In this document: one piece after another, positions 49,412 to 58,871 of the stretch
How positions within the stretch are numbered: position 1 is the first letter of the stretch
How the letters are laid out: each line of letters starts with the position of its first letter
Assembly: GCF_014646055.1 (NCBI RefSeq)
Contig: NZ_BMMS01000021.1
Span: forward strand, 101,554 to 165,553
Reading direction: 5' to 3'
Origin: Wenjunlia tyrosinilytica
Lineage (GTDB): Bacteria > Actinomycetota > Actinomycetes > Streptomycetales > Streptomycetaceae
Length of the DNA: 64,000 nt
Program-made: the position numbers and the translations under genes
Notes under the pieces: generated by a model
What the model saw: only the letters and a program-made list of their open reading frames with translations
Told to the model about the DNA's origin: nothing
The model's database searches: none

Positions 49412-49590
49412 CCGAACACCCTCCTCGTTTCGCCGCGTGCTGCGCGCCACGGCCTCTTCCTGCGCTGCCCTCGGGCAGCCGCACAAGTGTGGACCCGGGT
49501 TCGCGGTCTGTCGAGAAAGCCCACCGTAACCCGCGGCTCCCGGCGCGGCGGGACCGGCTGCCGCCGCACACCCTCCCGGCTGCGGAGACA

Positions 49591-50424
49591 ATGACGTCGA
49601 TGCCAGTTTTCGGGACACCGGGTTCCAGGGACGCGTCTCGGCGCGTCGCCTGGTCCCTCGTGCTGCCGCTGAAGCCGCTGTCGCTGGCGAAGAGCCGCCT
49701 CCACGCGGTCGCGGGCGAACTGCGTGCGGGGCTCGCGCTGGCGTTCGCGCAGGACACCGTGGCGGCGGCGCTGCGCTGCCCGGCGGTGGGCGGGGTGATG
49801 GTTGTCACGGACGACCCGCAGGCGCGGCAGGCGCTGCGCGCGCTCGGCGCGACCGTGGTGCCCGACCTTCCGGGCAGCGGGCTCAACGCCGCTCTGGCGC
49901 ACGGTGAGGCCAGGACAAGGGCCGCCCGCCCCGACGCCCCGGTGGCCGCGCTGAACGCCGACCTTCCCGCCCTGCGGCCCGAGGAACTGGAACGGGTGCT
50001 GGAGGCGGCGGCGCGCTGGCCGAGGGCGTTCCTGGCGGACGCGGCCGGTGTCGGTACGACCCTGCTGGCGGCCCGGCCCGGTGTGGCGCTGCGCCCGGCG
50101 TTCGGGGAGGGCTCCCGGGCCGGTCACCGGGCGTCGGGGGCGGTGGACCTGGCCCTGGAGGGCGGCACCCGCGATGGCAGTCGCCGTGACCCCGCGAGGG
50201 CGGGGGCCGGGCATCGCGGCCCGGCGCTCGGCGGCGTCGGCTCGGTACGGCAGGACGTGGACACCGCCGAGGATCTGCGGGCCGCGCTGCGCCTGGGAGT
50301 GGGGCCCCGTACCCGGGAGGCGGCCTCGGGCCTGGAGGAGTTCGCCGCCCCACTCGCCGCCCCCCTCCCCGCCTCCCTCGCGGCCGACCGGGCCGCGACC
50401 GGCACGGACGGGGCCGGGGAGTAG
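49591..50424 (+). CDS. cofC: 2-phospho-L-lactate/phosphoenolpyruvate guanylyltransferase CofC
   Basis: Guanylyltransferase of coenzyme F420 synthesis. The 277-residue protein starts SLVLPLKPLSLAKSRLHAVA after a short lead, has VMVVTDDPQARQALRALGAT, and SGLNAALAHGEA followed by ALNADLPALRPEEL. The last 70 residues are a low-complexity Arg/Gly/Ala tail. GGAGACA precedes the ATG at 49591. The other F420 genes are not in this window. Confidence 0.9.
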   Translation: MTSMPVFGTPGSRDASRRVAWSLVLPLKPLSLAKSRLHAVAGELRAGLALAFAQDTVAAALRCPAVGGVMVVTDDPQARQALRALGATVVPDLPGSGLNAALAHGEARTRAARPDAPVAALNADLPALRPEELERVLEAAARWPRAFLADAAGVGTTLLAARPGVALRPAFGEGSRAGHRASGAVDLALEGGTRDGSRRDPARAGAGHRGPALGGVGSVRQDVDTAEDLRAALRLGVGPRTREAASGLEEFAAPLAAPLPASLAADRAATGTDGAGE

Positions 50425-50433
50425 GCTCGCCGT

Positions 50434-50655
50434 ATGCAGGCGACGGCTTACACGTACTCCCCCGAGACGCGTTCCGGCAGTGTGCTGCTGGACGACGGCA
50501 CCGCGGTGCCGTTCGACGCGGAGGCCTTCGATGCCGGGGGCCTTCGGCTGCTTCGCCCCGGGCAGCGGGTGCGGATCCGCACCGAGGGCGAGGGCGAGGC
50601 GCGCAGGGTGGTCCATGTGACCCTGCACACCTTCCCCGACCCGGCCGGGGGCTGA
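50434..50655 (+). CDS. Cold-shock-domain-like protein
   Basis: A 73-residue protein in a region syntenic with S. coelicolor. TYSPETRSGSVLLDDGTAVPF and GLRLLRPGQRVRIRTE resemble an OB-fold like that of CspA proteins, but the RNP1/RNP2 motifs are not clearly present, so nucleic-acid binding is uncertain. It starts 9 bases after the cofC stop and is likely co-transcribed. Confidence 0.75.
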   Translation: MQATAYTYSPETRSGSVLLDDGTAVPFDAEAFDAGGLRLLRPGQRVRIRTEGEGEARRVVHVTLHTFPDPAGG

Positions 50656-50842
50656 GCCGGACCCGCCGAAAGGCGGGGAAATGCCGGGGCGGGGGCGAAG
50701 ACACCCGGGGGGAGGTGGCGGGTCGTCCCCGCGAGACCTCCCGGTCGCACAGGGAGGACCTCCCCGGAGAGGCACCGGCCGCAGGCCGTGCGCCACCGCG
50801 TCCGCGCTCTTGCGGCGAACCGGGTGTCCGCGGACACATCGC

Positions 50843-50873
50843 GGGCCGGACTCCCATGGGGGAAGTCCGGCCC
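50843..50873. terminator. Terminator between the cold-shock-like gene and hupS
   Basis: A 10-bp perfect stem (50843-50852 with 50864-50873) with an 11-base loop. A 14-bp palindrome gtgtccgcggacac is just upstream at 50824-50837. It lies between convergent genes and can serve both. Confidence 0.8.
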
Positions 50874-50953
50874 GAATGCGGTGCTGCGGGTGATGGCGGG
50901 TACCGGGTGATACGGGTGATGCGGGAGCTGTGCCGCCAGGGTCTGCCGACGGG

Positions 50954-51544
50954 TCAGCGCTTGGCGGCGGTCTTGCGTCCGCTGGACTTGCGGGCGCGCT
51001 TGGCCGGCGCGGTCCTCTTGGCCGTGGTCTTCTTGGCCGCGGACTTCTTGGCGGTGGTCTTCTTCGCCGTGGTCTTCTTGGCCGCGGACTTCTTGGCGGT
51101 CGTCTTGGCCGCCGTCTTCTTCGCCGCGGCCGTGGTCTTCTTGGCCACGGTCTTCTTCGCCGTCGTCTTCTTGGCGGCTGCCCTCTTCGTGGTGGCCTTG
51201 GCGGTAACGCCGCCGCTCAGGCTTCCCTTGGGGGCCTTCTTGACCGAGGGGCCGCTCTTCGGCAGCTTCTTGGAGCCGCTGACGAGGTCCTTGAATCCCT
51301 GGCCCGCCCGGAAGCGCGGCACCGAGGTCTTCTTCACGCGCACCCGCTCACCGGTCTGCGGGTTGCGCGCGTAGCGGGCGGGACGGTCAACCTTCTCGAA
51401 CGAGCCGAACCCCGTGACCGAGACCCGGTCGCCCGCGACGACCGCACGAACGATGGTGTCGAGGACGGCATCAACCGCATCAGCGGCGGCCTTTCGACTG
51501 CCGAGCTGGTCGGCAACCGCTTCGACGAGCTGCGCCTTGTTCAC
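50954..51544 (-). CDS. hupS: HU-family nucleoid protein with Lys/Ala-rich tail (HupS)
   Basis: Chromatin protein. Residues 1-95 are a full HU domain (MNKAQLVEAVADQLG, FGSFEKVDRPARYARNPQTG), and residues 100-196 are a histone H1-like tail of repeated KKTTAKKSAAKK type. This two-part form is HupS, abundant in spores in S. coelicolor. The tail is 100 residues, a little shorter than in S. coelicolor. GTG start at 51544 with GAAGGGG upstream. No promoter was recognised in the 125-base gap to the next gene. Confidence 0.95.
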   Translation of the reverse strand: MNKAQLVEAVADQLGSRKAAADAVDAVLDTIVRAVVAGDRVSVTGFGSFEKVDRPARYARNPQTGERVRVKKTSVPRFRAGQGFKDLVSGSKKLPKSGPSVKKAPKGSLSGGVTAKATTKRAAAKKTTAKKTVAKKTTAAAKKTAAKTTAKKSAAKKTTAKKTTAKKSAAKKTTAKRTAPAKRARKSSGRKTAAKR

Positions 51545-51669
51545 GTCTTCCCCTTCGGAAACCCTGGCCAGAACAATGTGTTCAAGCTTTTTCGCACGTT
51601 AGGCAGATATAAACCGCAAATCAATTACCAAACGGGCGAATCACCCTACTGCCGCAACGGATTCGTCTG

Positions 51670-51909
51670 TCAGGGAGTTCCGGGATCGGGGATTCGGCCC
51701 GCGTCCAGGTCGTCCATCAGCCGGTCCAGGCGCCTTGCCGCGTCGGCGAGATCGCGCTTCGCGGCAGCCGTGATGACCAGCAGCTTGCGGGCGAGTGCGA
51801 CGGAGACCTCGTCGGGGACGTCCAACGCCCGCACCCGCGCGTGTGCCTGCTTCAACCGGGCGGCGACGGACGCGTAGAGCTCGAGCTCCCCGTCGCCACC
51901 GTGGTCCAT
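51670..51909 (-). CDS. Small conserved hypothetical protein
   Basis: A 79-residue acidic/basic alpha-helical protein (ASVAARLKQAHARVRALDVP, LITAAAKRDLADAARRLDRL). It is conserved at this position upstream of hupS in Streptomyces. No function is known; a short helical bundle is likely. Confidence 0.75.
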   Translation of the reverse strand: MDHGGDGELELYASVAARLKQAHARVRALDVPDEVSVALARKLLVITAAAKRDLADAARRLDRLMDDLDAGRIPDPGTP

Positions 51910-52066
51910 GTACCGATTGTGCCATCTGTGAGGAGTTGTCCACCAAGACTCCTCAAAACCCGCGCGGATACGGCGAAGCGCCCCGCCGGTCGGGCGGGGC
52001 GCTTCAGTGGGGTGTGCGGGGCCCCTCCTGCCGCGGGGGCGAGGAGGGCGAGGCCCGGGTCGGGGG

Positions 52067-52660
52067 TCAGCCCTGCAGCGTCCGCGGTTTGAACGAGGGG
52101 CGGCCGGCCTCGTAGGCGCTCACCGCGTCCTCGTTCTGCAGCGTCAGGCTGATGTCGTCCAGCCCTTCCAGCAGCCTCCAGCGGGCGTTCTCATTGAGCT
52201 CGAACTCGGCCGTGACACCCTCGGCGCGCACCTGGCGCCCGACGAGGTCGACCGTGATCTCGGCGGCCGGGTCGGCCTCCACGAGCTTCCACAGGCGCTC
52301 GACCGTCTCCTGCGGCAGGATCACGGTCAGAAGGCCGTTCTTGAGCGAGTTGCCGCGGAAGATGTCCGCGAAGCGCGAGGAGATCACGGCCTTGAAGCCG
52401 TAGTTCTGCAGCGCCCACACCGCGTGCTCGCGCGAGGAGCCCGTGCCGAAGTCCGGCCCGGCGACCAGGACGGTCGCGCCCTCCCGCTCGGGGTGGTTGA
52501 GCACGAACGACGGGTCCTTGCGCCAGGCCTCGAACAGTCCGTCCTCGAAGCCGTTGCGCGTGACCTTCTTCAGCCAGTGCGCGGGGATGATCTGGTCGGT
52601 GTCGACATTGCTGCGGCGCAGCGGTACGGCCCGGCCGGTGTGCGTGGTGAAAGCTTCCAT
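52067..52660 (-). CDS. leuD: 3-isopropylmalate dehydratase small subunit
   Basis: Forms the isopropylmalate isomerase with LeuC in leucine synthesis. The 197-residue protein has [34 protein letters not shown] and [19 protein letters not shown] at 52660, 6 bases after the leuC stop. Confidence 0.97.
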   Translation of the reverse strand: MEAFTTHTGRAVPLRRSNVDTDQIIPAHWLKKVTRNGFEDGLFEAWRKDPSFVLNHPEREGATVLVAGPDFGTGSSREHAVWALQNYGFKAVISSRFADIFRGNSLKNGLLTVILPQETVERLWKLVEADPAAEITVDLVGRQVRAEGVTAEFELNENARWRLLEGLDDISLTLQNEDAVSAYEAGRPSFKPRTLQG

Positions 52661-52666
52661 GGCTGC

Positions 52667-54088
52667 TCAGGCCTCCACAGGGGTGCGAGCGTCGAGGTCG
52701 GCGGGCGAGGCCAGGTGGCCGAGCACCGCGGTGGCGGCGGCGACCTGCGGCGAGACCAGGTGGGTGCGGCCGCCCTTGCCCTGCCGCCCCTCGAAGTTGC
52801 GGTTGGAGGTGGACGCCGAGCGCTCACCGGGGGCGAGCTGGTCGGGGTTCATGCCCAGGCACATCGAGCAGCCGGCGTGCCGCCATTCGGCGCCCGCGGC
52901 GGTGAAGACCTTGTCCAGGCCCTCCTCGATCGCCTGGAGGGCGACCCGTACGGAGCCGGGGACGACCAGCATCCGCAGGCCCTCGGCGACCCGGCGGCCG
53001 TCCAGGATGGAGGCTGCGGAGCGCAGGTCCTCGATGCGGCCGTTGGTGCAGGAGCCGACGAAGACGGTGTCCACGGCGATGTCGCGCAGCGGCTGACCGG
53101 CCGTCAGGCCCATGTACTCCAGCGCCTTCTCCGCGGCGTGGCGGTCGCTCTCGTCGTCGAACGAGGCGGGGTCCGGCACGGAGGCGCTCAGCGGCGCTCC
53201 CTGGCCGGGGTTGGTGCCCCAGGTGACGAACGGCGACAGCGCGGAGGCGTCGATGTAGACCTCGTGGTCGAAGACGGCGTCCTCGTCGGTGGCCAGGGTC
53301 TTCCAGTACTCGACGGCGGCGTCCCAGTCGTCCCCGGAGGGAGCGTGCGGGCGGCCCTTCAAGTACTCGAAGGTGGTCTCGTCCGGCGCGATCATGCCGG
53401 CGCGGGCGCCCGCCTCGATGGACATGTTGCACACGGTCATGCGTGCTTCCATCGACAGGTTGCGGATGGCCGAGCCGCGGTACTCGATGACGTAGCCCTG
53501 GCCGCCACCGGTGCCGATCCGGCTGATGACGGCCAGGATCAGGTCCTTGGCGGTGACGCCGTCGGGCAGCTCGCCCTCGACGGTGATGGCCATGGTCCTG
53601 AAGGGGGCCAGCGGCAGCGTCTGCGTGGCCAGGACGTGCTCGACCTGGCTGGTGCCGATGCCGAACGCCAGAGCGCCGAACGCGCCGTGCGTGGAGGTGT
53701 GGCTGTCACCGCAGACCACGGTGGTGCCGGGCTGGGTCAGTCCCAGCTGCGGTCCCACGACGTGGACGACGCCCTGCTCGACATCGCCCAGCGGATGCAG
53801 GCGGACACCGAACTCGGCGCAGTTCTTGCGCAGCGTCTCCAACTGGGTGCGCGAGACCGGGTCGGCGATCGGTTTGTCGATGTCGAGGGTGGGGGTGTTG
53901 TGGTCCTCGGTGGCGATGGTGAGGTCGGTGCGGCGCACCGTGCGCCCGCTCAGCCGGAGACCGTCGAACGCCTGGGGGCTGGTGACCTCGTGCAGAAGGT
54001 GCAGGTCGATGTACAGGAGGTCGGGCTCGCCCTCGGCGCGCCGCACGACATGGTCTTCCCAGACCTTCTCCGCGAGTGTCCGTCCCAT
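52667..54088 (-). CDS. leuC: 3-isopropylmalate dehydratase large subunit
   Basis: Iron-sulfur subunit of isopropylmalate isomerase. The 473-residue protein has [34 protein letters not shown] and [10 protein letters not shown], which together supply the 4Fe-4S cysteines. The ATG at 54088 has GGAGGG upstream. NdgR, encoded divergently, is the known local regulator in S. coelicolor. Confidence 0.97.
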   Translation of the reverse strand: MGRTLAEKVWEDHVVRRAEGEPDLLYIDLHLLHEVTSPQAFDGLRLSGRTVRRTDLTIATEDHNTPTLDIDKPIADPVSRTQLETLRKNCAEFGVRLHPLGDVEQGVVHVVGPQLGLTQPGTTVVCGDSHTSTHGAFGALAFGIGTSQVEHVLATQTLPLAPFRTMAITVEGELPDGVTAKDLILAVISRIGTGGGQGYVIEYRGSAIRNLSMEARMTVCNMSIEAGARAGMIAPDETTFEYLKGRPHAPSGDDWDAAVEYWKTLATDEDAVFDHEVYIDASALSPFVTWGTNPGQGAPLSASVPDPASFDDESDRHAAEKALEYMGLTAGQPLRDIAVDTVFVGSCTNGRIEDLRSAASILDGRRVAEGLRMLVVPGSVRVALQAIEEGLDKVFTAAGAEWRHAGCSMCLGMNPDQLAPGERSASTSNRNFEGRQGKGGRTHLVSPQVAAATAVLGHLASPADLDARTPVEA

Positions 54089-54221
54089 CGCTTTCCCTCC
54101 GGTCGGTGTGCGGCCGACCTGCTCGTGTGGGTGATTCCACCGTCTGTTCCCCTCGTCCCAGGCGGTGGTTCCGAACGCGTACCCCTCCAGACTGACGGCT
54201 GCGCCGGAAATTTGAACTTGC

Positions 54222-54248
54222 GTTTCACGATATGAGACCGCAGTATCG
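54222..54248. promoter_or_regulatory. Possible NdgR operator between leuC and ndgR
   Basis: Near-palindrome GTTTCacgatatGAGAC (54222-54238, one mismatch between arms) and the overlapping inverted repeat CGATA/TATCG (54228-54232, 54244-54248), placed just upstream of the ndgR start. NdgR binding between ndgR and leuC is established in S. coelicolor; the exact site here is inferred. Confidence 0.5.
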
Positions 54249-54252
54249 ATTC

Positions 54253-54969
54253 ATGGACAACTCTAGCGGCGTCGGCGTTCTCGACAAGGCTGCTCTGGTT
54301 CTCGGAGCTCTCGAATCAGGTCCGGCCACCCTGGCCGGGCTGGTCGCCGCGACCGGTCTCGCCCGTCCCACGGCGCACCGGCTCGCGGTGGCGCTGGAAC
54401 ACCACCGGATGGTGGCGCGGGACATGCAGGGGCGGTTCATCCTGGGTCCGCGCCTGGCCGAACTGGCCGCGGCGGCCGGTGAGGACCGCCTGCTGGCCAC
54501 GGCCGGACCGGTACTGACCCACCTGCGCGACATCACCGGTGAGAGCGCGCAGCTCTACCGCCGCCAGGGCGACATGCGCATCTGCGTGGCGGCCGCCGAG
54601 CGGCTGTCCGGCCTTCGGGACACGGTCCCGGTGGGCAGCACCCTGCCGATGAAGGCGGGCTCGGCCGCCCAGGTGCTCATGGCCTGGGAGGAGCCCGAGC
54701 GACTGCACCGCGGACTCCAGGGCGCCCGGTTCACGGCGACCGCGCTCTCGGGTGTGCGGCGGCGCGGCTGGGCCCAGTCGATCGGCGAGCGCGAGCCGGG
54801 CGTGGCGTCCGTCTCCGCGCCCGTGCGCGGCCCCTCGAACCGCGTGGTGGCCGCCGTGTCGGTCTCCGGCCCGATCGAGCGCCTGACCCGCCACCCGGGC
54901 CGGATGCACGCCCAGGCCGTGACCGACGCCGCCGCCCGCCTCAGCGAGGCCCTGCGCCGCGCGGGCTGA
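54253..54969 (+). CDS. ndgR: IclR-family regulator NdgR
   Basis: Regulator of leucine and other amino-acid synthesis genes. A 238-residue IclR protein with an N-terminal winged helix (ATLAGLVAATGLARPTAHRL) and a C-terminal effector domain (SSAQILMAW region here GSAAQVLMAWEEPER). The sequence is almost identical to S. coelicolor NdgR. The ATG at 54253 (MDNSSGVGVLDKAALVLGAL) has no ribosome binding site, so the mRNA may be leaderless; ATG 54232 is less likely. Confidence 0.95.
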   Translation: MDNSSGVGVLDKAALVLGALESGPATLAGLVAATGLARPTAHRLAVALEHHRMVARDMQGRFILGPRLAELAAAAGEDRLLATAGPVLTHLRDITGESAQLYRRQGDMRICVAAAERLSGLRDTVPVGSTLPMKAGSAAQVLMAWEEPERLHRGLQGARFTATALSGVRRRGWAQSIGEREPGVASVSAPVRGPSNRVVAAVSVSGPIERLTRHPGRMHAQAVTDAAARLSEALRRAG

Positions 54970-55016
54970 GCGGTCGAACGCCGCAAAGTACCGCGGGGGC
55001 CGGACCGGCCGGGTGA

Positions 55017-55514
55017 TCAGTCCAACGTGTCGAGGTTCAGGCGCGCCGCCGCCGTCTCGCCCCGCCTGCCGACCGGGACGGCACCGAAGGCCTCCCCGAG
55101 ACCCATCGGCGGCATGTTCACGTACACGGCCTCGTTCGCGCCCTTGGGCACGACGTAGGTCTCGTGCCAGAACCCGACCCGCCCCCTGCCTCCCCGCATG
55201 CGCCTGCTGAACCGCTGCCATGCGGGGCGGTGGTGGTGCCCGGGATCGGCGGCGTAGGCGAGCAGCGCCTCGTGGGAACTCCAGTACTGGACCATGTAGA
55301 GGGTCCTCGGCGGCCCGTAGAGCCGGCGCACCGCGAGCAGCCCCAGCCCCTTCTCCCGGTCCAGCTCCGCCAGCATCGCCGGCATGGCCAGGAAGACCGG
55401 GACCCAGTCCCGGACGGCCCACCAGCTGTTGATCCGCATCCCGATCAGGAAGACGGTCACTCCCTGATCACCCGCGTCGGCGGTCGTGCGCCCCTGTATC
55501 GGCTTGGCTGCCAC
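55017..55514 (-). CDS. DUF4188 domain-containing protein
   Basis: A 165-residue protein of the DUF4188 family, an antibiotic-monooxygenase/ferredoxin-like fold: VTVFLIGMRINSWWAVRDWV, VRRLYGPPRTLYMVQYWSSH and FWHETYVVPKGANEAVYVNM. A catalytic role is not known. It is convergent with ndgR. Confidence 0.85.
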   Translation of the reverse strand: MAAKPIQGRTTADAGDQGVTVFLIGMRINSWWAVRDWVPVFLAMPAMLAELDREKGLGLLAVRRLYGPPRTLYMVQYWSSHEALLAYAADPGHHHRPAWQRFSRRMRGGRGRVGFWHETYVVPKGANEAVYVNMPPMGLGEAFGAVPVGRRGETAAARLNLDTLD

Positions 55515-55669
55515 GAGGCGATCGTAGGCAGTCCGCCGGGGTGCGAGAAGGGCGCATATGAGCCGCGTTCACGGGGGCGGCGCGTTCACGAGGGCGGCGC
55601 GTTCCCCTCGTCGCCACCGGGGGCGCCGCGCCGCAGGCGAAAGGGACCGCAAGGCGAACCGCAAAGCGA

Positions 55670-55702
55670 GAAGGCCCCCCGCCACCAGGGCGAGGGGCCT
55701 TC
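55670..55702 (-). terminator. Terminator after the tRNA cluster
   Basis: GAAGGCCCC (55670-55678) pairs with GGGGCCTTC (55694-55702) around a 15-base loop, immediately downstream of the second tRNA-Glu on the minus strand. Confidence 0.85.
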
Positions 55703-55710
55703 TTCGACTG

Positions 55711-55786
55711 TGGTACCCCCGACCGGATTCGAACCGGCGCTACCGCCTTGAGAGGGCGGCGTGCTAGGCCGCTACACAACGGGGGC
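55711..55786 (-). tRNA. tRNA-Glu (CTC)
   Basis: A 76-base tRNA, complete cloverleaf, anticodon CTC in the loop CTCTCAA. The acceptor GCCCCCG pairs with CGGGGGT. The 3' CCA is encoded in the DNA. It is the last gene of the gltX-side tRNA cluster. Confidence 0.97.
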
Positions 55787-55852
55787 CCTGGCGATCCTGT
55801 GCTCGCCGCCTCCGGGGAAAGTACTTCCGGATGGTGGCTTGGGAAGGATCTG

Positions 55853-55925
55853 TACCCCCGACCGGATTCGAACCGGCGCTACTGCCTTGAGAGGGCAGCG
55901 TGCTAGGCCGCTACACAACGGGGGC
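55853..55925 (-). tRNA. tRNA-Glu (CTC)
   Basis: A 73-base copy, identical to its neighbour except for a compensated change of one G-C to A-T pair in the anticodon stem. Unlike the neighbour, CCA is not encoded (the DNA reads CAG), so it must be added after transcription. Confidence 0.97.
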
Positions 55926-56009
55926 TCTCCATAAGGGCTCTCAGGACTCGACCCCCCGTCGATCTTTCGAAGAGATCGACCGGAAGGCCGCGACCAGCGA
56001 GAACTCTCG

Positions 56010-56081
56010 CTGGGGTACCAGGACTCGAACCTAGACTAACGGAGCCAGAATCCGTCGGGCTGCCAATTACCCCATACCCCA
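56010..56081 (-). tRNA. tRNA-Gln (CTG)
   Basis: A 72-base tRNA with anticodon CTG. CCA is not encoded. A perfect 8-bp hairpin with a 4-base loop (55994-56001 with 56006-56013) overlaps its 3' end, and a second hairpin (55958-55980) follows; both may direct 3' processing. It is first in the cluster and is followed by the two tRNA-Glu genes. Confidence 0.96.
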
Positions 56082-56199
56082 TCGCGCTGACCCCTGACGG
56101 GGACTTCGCTTGGCTTGCGCCTCTCCATCCAACCAGAGGTCTCGATCTTGCCTTCGGGGGCTTCCGCACCCTTCGGCCCTCTCGGGCGGCGCAGGAAGA

Positions 56200-56228
56200 A
56201 CATTACCTGATCGGGGGCGCGGCACCAA
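56200..56228 (-). promoter_or_regulatory. Promoter of the tRNA cluster
   Basis: On the minus strand, TTGGTG and TAATGT are separated by exactly 17 bases, 119 bases before the 5' end of tRNA-Gln and just after the gltX stop. This is a good vegetative sigma-70-type promoter and the likely one for the three tRNA genes. Confidence 0.75.
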
Positions 56229-56268
56229 AACCGATAACCGCGCCCCGTCCCACCTGCGTCGCCTTGCG

Positions 56269-57753
56269 TCAGCGCGCCAGCGCCAGACGCAGCCGCCTCA
56301 GCGTCTCCTCGCGCCCCAGGAGTTCCATCGACTCGAACAGCGGAGGGGAGACACGCCGGCCCGTCACGGCCACGCGCAGCGGTGTGAAGGCGAACTTCGG
56401 CTTGATGCCGAGCCCCTCGACCAGGGCCTCGCGCAGCGTCGCCTGGATGGGCTCCGGGGAGAAGTCCTCCAGATCCTCCAGCGCCTTGACGCCGACCTCC
56501 AGCACGGGCTTGGCGTCCTCGCCGAGCGACTTGGCCGCGTCGGCCTCGTCGACCTCGAACCTGTCCGGGGAGACGAAGAGGAAGCCGAGCATGCCCACGA
56601 CCTCGCTCAGGACGACCATCCGCTCCTGGGTGAGCGGGGCGGCCTTGGCCAGCAGGTCGAGCTGCTCGGCCGAGGGCTCGGCCGGGAGCAGGTCCGCCGA
56701 CTGAAGGAACGGCACCAGGCGGCGCGCGAACTCCTGCGCCGGGAGCCGGCGCAGGTGGTGGGCGTTGATCGCCTCGCACTTCTTGAGGTCGAATCGCGCC
56801 GGGTTCGCGTTCACGTCGGAGATGTCGAACGCGGCGACCATCTCCTCGACCGAGAACAGGTCGCGGTCCTCGGACAGCGCCCAGCCGAGCAGTGAGAGGT
56901 AGTTCAGCAGGCCCTCGGGCAGGAAGCCGCGCTCGCGGTAGAGGTTGAGGGATGCCTGCGGGTCGCGCTTGGACAGCTTCTTGTTGCCCTCGCCCATCAC
57001 ATACGGCAGATGCCCGAAGCGGGGCGGCTCGCCGGTGCCGATGCCGATGTCGCCCAGCGCCTTGTACAGCGCCACCTGCCGCGGCGTGGAGGAGAGCAGG
57101 TCCTCGCCGCGCAGGACGTGGGTGATCTCCATCAGCGCGTCGTCGACGGGGTTGACCAGGGTGTAGAGCGGCTTGCCGTTGGCGCGCAGGATGGCGTAGT
57201 CCGGCACGTGCTCGGGCTCGAAGGAGAGCTCACCGCGCACCAGGTCGTCGAAGGTGATCGTGGTGTCGGGCATCCGGAAGCGCAGTACGCCGTCGCGGCC
57301 CTCGGCGCGGTACGCGTCGATCCGCTCCTGCGTGAGGTCGCGGCAGTGGCCGTCGTAGCCGGAGGGGCGGCCGGCCCTGCGGGCCTCGTCGCGGCGCTCC
57401 TCGAGCTCCTCGGTCGTGCAGTAGCAGTAGTAGGCGTGCCCGGCCTCGTGGAGCCTGCGGGCGACGTCCTCGTAGATGTCCATGCGCTGCGACTGGCGGT
57501 AGGGCTCGTGCGGGCCGCCGACCTCGGGGCCCTCGTCCCAGTCGAAGCCGAGCCAGCGCATGGAGTCCAGCAGCTGCTGGTAGGACTCCTCGGAGTCCCG
57601 GGCGGCGTCGGTGTCCTCGATGCGGAAGACCAGGGTGCCGCCGTGGTGGCGGGCGAACGCCCAGTTGAAGAGGGCCGTGCGGACCAGGCCCACATGGGGG
57701 TTGCCGGTCGGCGACGGACAGAAGCGGACACGGATGGGGGGTGCGCTAACCAC
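56269..57753 (-). CDS. gltX: Glutamyl-tRNA synthetase
   Basis: Class I synthetase for tRNA-Glu (and, in organisms without GlnRS, for tRNA-Gln, which is then amidated). The 494-residue enzyme has the HIGH equivalent [13 protein letters not shown] and the KMSKS equivalent KKLSKRDPQ. The GTG at 57753 overlaps the stop of the FAH gene by 8 bases. Its substrates tRNA-Glu and tRNA-Gln follow directly. Confidence 0.97.
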   Translation of the reverse strand: MVSAPPIRVRFCPSPTGNPHVGLVRTALFNWAFARHHGGTLVFRIEDTDAARDSEESYQQLLDSMRWLGFDWDEGPEVGGPHEPYRQSQRMDIYEDVARRLHEAGHAYYCYCTTEELEERRDEARRAGRPSGYDGHCRDLTQERIDAYRAEGRDGVLRFRMPDTTITFDDLVRGELSFEPEHVPDYAILRANGKPLYTLVNPVDDALMEITHVLRGEDLLSSTPRQVALYKALGDIGIGTGEPPRFGHLPYVMGEGNKKLSKRDPQASLNLYRERGFLPEGLLNYLSLLGWALSEDRDLFSVEEMVAAFDISDVNANPARFDLKKCEAINAHHLRRLPAQEFARRLVPFLQSADLLPAEPSAEQLDLLAKAAPLTQERMVVLSEVVGMLGFLFVSPDRFEVDEADAAKSLGEDAKPVLEVGVKALEDLEDFSPEPIQATLREALVEGLGIKPKFAFTPLRVAVTGRRVSPPLFESMELLGREETLRRLRLALAR

Positions 57754-58543
57754 GCTTGATCACCTTGTTGGTGAGAGTGCCGATGCCTTCGATGGAGACG
57801 GCGACCTCGTCGCCGACGTGGACGGGCCCTGTGCCCGCCGGGGTGCCGGTGAGGACGACGTCGCCGGGGAGCAGCGTCATCGCCTCGGTGATGTGCACGA
57901 TGAGGTCCGCGACGGAGCGGACCATCTCGGCGGTGCGGCCGGCTTGCCGCAGCTCGCCGTTGACGGTGCAGGTGATCGCGAGGTCGGCCGGGTCGAGATC
58001 GGTCTCGATCCAGGGGCCGAGGGGGCAGGAACTGTCGAACCCCTTGGCGCGGGCCCACTGGCTCTCGGTCTTCTGGACGTCCCGCGCGGTGAGGTCGTTG
58101 GCGCAGGTGTAGCCGAGGACGACGTCGGCGACGCGCTCGGCCGGCACCTCGCGGCACATGCGGCCGATGACGACGGCGAGCTCGGCCTCGTGGTGGACCA
58201 GGGAGGAGAAGGAGGGGTACGCCACCGGGTCGCCGGGACCGATCACCGAAGTGGAGGGCTTGAAGAAGGCGACGGGGACCTCGGGCACCTCATTGCCGAG
58301 CTCCGCGGCGTGCGCGGCGTAGTTGCGGCCGATCGCGACGACCTTGCTGGGGAGCACCGGGGGCAGGAGGCGGACCTTGGAGAGGGGGACCTTCTGGCCG
58401 GAGAGCTCGAAGTCGCCGAAGGGGTGGCCCCTGATGATGTCGAGGACGAGGGAGTCCACGTCGTCGGACGTGGCCGTGGACCGGTCGCCCTCGACGACCC
58501 CGAATCCGACGTTGCCGTCGATGGAGAACCTGGCGATGCGCAC
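57746..58543 (-). CDS. Fumarylacetoacetate hydrolase (FAH) family protein
   Basis: A 265-residue FAH-family enzyme, such as those acting on acylpyruvates or oxaloacetate. It has [16 protein letters not shown], the metal-binding [28 protein letters not shown] and [15 protein letters not shown]. The substrate is not determined. GTG start at 58543. It is coupled to gltX by an 8-base overlap. Confidence 0.92.
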   Translation of the reverse strand: MRIARFSIDGNVGFGVVEGDRSTATSDDVDSLVLDIIRGHPFGDFELSGQKVPLSKVRLLPPVLPSKVVAIGRNYAAHAAELGNEVPEVPVAFFKPSTSVIGPGDPVAYPSFSSLVHHEAELAVVIGRMCREVPAERVADVVLGYTCANDLTARDVQKTESQWARAKGFDSSCPLGPWIETDLDPADLAITCTVNGELRQAGRTAEMVRSVADLIVHITEAMTLLPGDVVLTGTPAGTGPVHVGDEVAVSIEGIGTLTNKVIKRG

Positions 58544-58682
58544 GGTTCGCTGCTGCCCCTCACATATGAACGCTGAGACTGACGTCTCAGGTTAACTCGC
58601 GGGGGCAGCGCGACCGGGCGCGGAATCGGGTGGCGGGGGATCCGGCGGGCGGCGCCGGATCGGGTGAGGGTCTGGCGGCGGA

Positions 58683-58871
58683 TCAGGCGATCGGTGCTTC
58701 CATGAGGGTGGTGCGGCGGGGGTTGGCGGTGTTGACGGGTGTCGGGGACGCCTCGTCCTCGCCCTCGGCTCCGGCCACCGCGCTCGGCTGCAGCGTCTCG
58801 GCGTCCTCGAGGTGCGCGAGGGTGGTGCGGCGCGGGTTGGCTATGGAGCGGAACATCATGGTCGTCTTCAT
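58683..58871 (-). CDS. Possible 62-residue peptide with duplicated ANPRRTTL motif
   Basis: The ORF codes for a 62-residue peptide with ANPRRTTL at 11-18 and again at 49-56. The two 24-bp copies (58704-58727 and 58818-58841) differ by one base, a synonymous Pro codon change. The middle is acidic (EDAET, EGEDE). No ribosome binding site is clear; MKTTMMF at 58871 or MMF at 58859 could start it. The peptide is not recognised. TTLAHLED resembles the TTxxxxE pattern of some ring-forming RiPP cores, but no ligase gene is near, so a modified-peptide role is only a guess. A small non-functional ORF is still possible. Confidence 0.45.
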   Translation of the reverse strand: MKTTMMFRSIANPRRTTLAHLEDAETLQPSAVAGAEGEDEASPTPVNTANPRRTTLMEAPIA

